This document shows positions 62,896 through 64,000 of a DNA stretch of 64,000 bases, piece by piece. The DNA is taken from contig DATLAJ010000057.1 of assembly GCA_035527515.1 (NCBI GenBank), forward strand, positions 16,436-80,435. The letters run 5' to 3'. Below the pieces are notes generated by a model. It did not search any database. It worked only from the letters and a program-made list of their open reading frames with translations, and had not been told where the DNA came from. The translations under genes and the position numbers were made by a program. Every line of letters starts with the position of its first letter. Position 1 is the stretch's first letter. Source of the stretch: a bacterium (GTDB taxonomy: Bacteria; B130-G9).

Positions 62896-64000
62896 TCAGG
62901 ATAAAAGCCTCTCGAGCGAGTCTCGATCCTTTGCGGCAATGAAATCCCCAATGCATAAAAAGTCCATGTCCGCGTTCAAGAACATCTTAACGGCGTCCTT
63001 GGGATAGCATACTATCGGATCACCCTTTTCATTGAAAGAAGTATTCAGGAGCATAGGGATGCCGGTCAGCTGCTTGAACTTCAGTATCAGCTCGCGAAAA
63101 CGGCCAGGAGCGTCCGTGGCCACGGTCTGCACCCTGGCGCTCCCATCGATGTGCTTGACGGAGGGCACCCTCTCACCCATCCCATCCTTGAAGGTGAAGT
63201 TCAGCGTCATAAAGGGACTCGCAGAGGGGTCCTCAAACCAATCAGGCATGTCCTCCTCGAGCGCAGACGGCGCAAGCGGCCGCCAAAGGGCCCTCGTCTT
63301 GACTACATTAACTCGGTCCTTCATCCCCGGGTCCGCTGGATTGGCAAGGATGCTCCTGCTACCAAGCGCCCTGGGCCCAAACTCCATCCTCCCCTGAAAC
63401 CAACCCACAATGCTGTTTTGGGCCAAAGCCCTCGCCGCGACCGAGACCACGTCGTCGAGCTTCCGGTATGCGAGTCCATGAAGAGCCGGCTCGATGGACT
63501 GGTTGTCGAATTCGTTCCCGTAAGAGCAGTGGCGCATCTCCTGCTCAAAATCAAGACCCAGCTTCTCCAGCGCAAGCACAGCCGCCCCAAGCGAGGAGCC
63601 CATGTCCATCGCGCCCGGCTGGATGAAGATGTCGTCCACAAACGGCAGCTCGAGTATCTCGCGGTTCATTGGACAGTTTAGCGCCACGCCACCGGCAAGG
63701 CAGATATTCCTGCACCCGGTCTCGTTGTGAACCGCTCTCGCCAGCTCACAGCCCGCCCGCTCCAGGAGTTTCTGAAGCGTAGCCGCGATGTCTCTGTGAA
63801 CTTGCTCTATCGGCTCGTCTTTCCGGCGAGCATAACGTGCGAGCTTCCTGACCGCTAGAAGGTGCACACGATAGTCGCAGTCCAGAATCTCGAGCATGTC
63901 CTCAAACCGCGGGTCATAGTCCCCGTAGGCTGAAAGCCCCATTGTCTTGCCCACCTCGAAATTGAAAAAACCCAGGATGCCGCTCACTGTCCGATAGAGC
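62896..64000 (-). CDS. Carbamoyltransferase (NodU/HypF-like), cut by the window end
   Basis: The frame is open to base 64000, so the N-terminal part is missing; a GTG at 63987 is internal. Visible are GKTMGLSAYGDYDP, CLAGGVALNCPMN, GPRALGSRSILANP and the C-terminal domain with GIPMLLNTSFNEKGDPIVC. These belong to the NodU/TobZ family, which carbamoylates sugar or antibiotic hydroxyls using carbamoyl phosphate and ATP. Together with the many glycosyltransferases here, a sugar-decorating role is likely (inference). Separated from fliW by 87 nt on the same strand. Confidence 0.93.
   Translation of the reverse strand, partial: LYRTVSGILGFFNFEVGKTMGLSAYGDYDPRFEDMLEILDCDYRVHLLAVRKLARYARRKDEPIEQVHRDIAATLQKLLERAGCELARAVHNETGCRNICLAGGVALNCPMNREILELPFVDDIFIQPGAMDMGSSLGAAVLALEKLGLDFEQEMRHCSYGNEFDNQSIEPALHGLAYRKLDDVVSVAARALAQNSIVGWFQGRMEFGPRALGSRSILANPADPGMKDRVNVVKTRALWRPLAPSALEEDMPDWFEDPSASPFMTLNFTFKDGMGERVPSVKHIDGSARVQTVATDAPGRFRELILKFKQLTGIPMLLNTSFNEKGDPIVCYPKDAVKMFLNADMDFLCIGDFIAAKDRDSLERLLS

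Noticed and set aside
1-64000. tRNA, rRNA or riboswitch genes
   Set aside because: I scanned the gaps by eye and saw no GTTCGA-type T-loop with acceptor pairing or known riboswitch core. A covariance search could still find one.

Overview
The window is bacterial chromosome with mid-to-high GC and dense genes on both strands. There are no phage genes, no CRISPR array, no rRNA, and no tRNA that I could recognise by eye. Household genes present are dnaE, aspS, gatB, glgP, an HU gene, alr, mreD, PBP2, rodA and csrA-fliW. Around them sit large secreted proteins (beta-helix/PQQ propeller, C25 gingipain-type peptidase), lipoproteins and many polytopic glycan-transfer proteins. This mix suggests an uncultivated, probably diderm and rod-shaped bacterium. 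I cannot place it in a phylum from sequence alone. Many genes start with GTG or TTG.

Layout. 0-3.1 kb: two tandem cassettes of a secreted propeller gene plus a proline-rich gene. 3.5-11.8 kb: an 1846-aa beta-helix/8-bladed PQQ protein and a DUF2723-TPR membrane protein. 11.9-19.0 kb (minus): SHOCT-like protein, GatB, glycogen phosphorylase, a fused RsbW-like/RsbV-like switch protein, an APH-fold kinase and HU. 19.4-26.5 kb: hairpin-rich repeats, a GT2, then a toxin-antitoxin island (HicB; a DUF4258-like/DUF2283 pair; MazF with a ribbon-helix-helix antitoxin) and a TMTC-like membrane protein. 26.5-32.9 kb: wall-elongation operon alr-(Gx transporter)-GT4-mreD-mrdA-rodA behind a good sigma70 promoter. 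33-43 kb: WbqC, a B12/radical SAM protein, DnaE, an O-antigen-ligase-TPR protein and a GT39 protein. 43.6-53.4 kb: an epimerase fused to an aminotransferase-like domain that lacks its PLP lysine, a Fic remnant, DUF4145, AspS, and two tandem TMTC-like paralogues separated by a leftover aspS 3' end. 53.4-64 kb: two copies of a ~260-bp repeat, DUF58, a lipoprotein, DUF2520, another membrane glycosyltransferase-like protein, a RiPP-like 39-aa peptide upstream of a C25 peptidase, CsrA-FliW, and the carboxyl half of a carbamoyltransferase cut by the window end.

The most notable signals are these. (1) Four genes (gatB, wbqC and both TMTC-like paralogues) have a -35/-10 pair whose -10 ends 7-8 nt before the ATG, with no Shine-Dalgarno sequence, which predicts leaderless mRNAs. 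(2) A 39-codon ORF reads like a ribosomally made, modified peptide precursor and has its own TTGACA promoter. (3) An RsbW/RsbV fusion keeps the stop codons and ribosome site of the former gene border, one base out of frame. (4) A segmental duplication copied the aspS tail together with its neighbour. (5) A sugar epimerase is fused to a probably PLP-free aminotransferase fold. Seven large membrane proteins of glycan-polymerase or glycosyltransferase type, plus WbqC, GT2 and GT4, indicate heavy investment in surface glycans or protein glycosylation.
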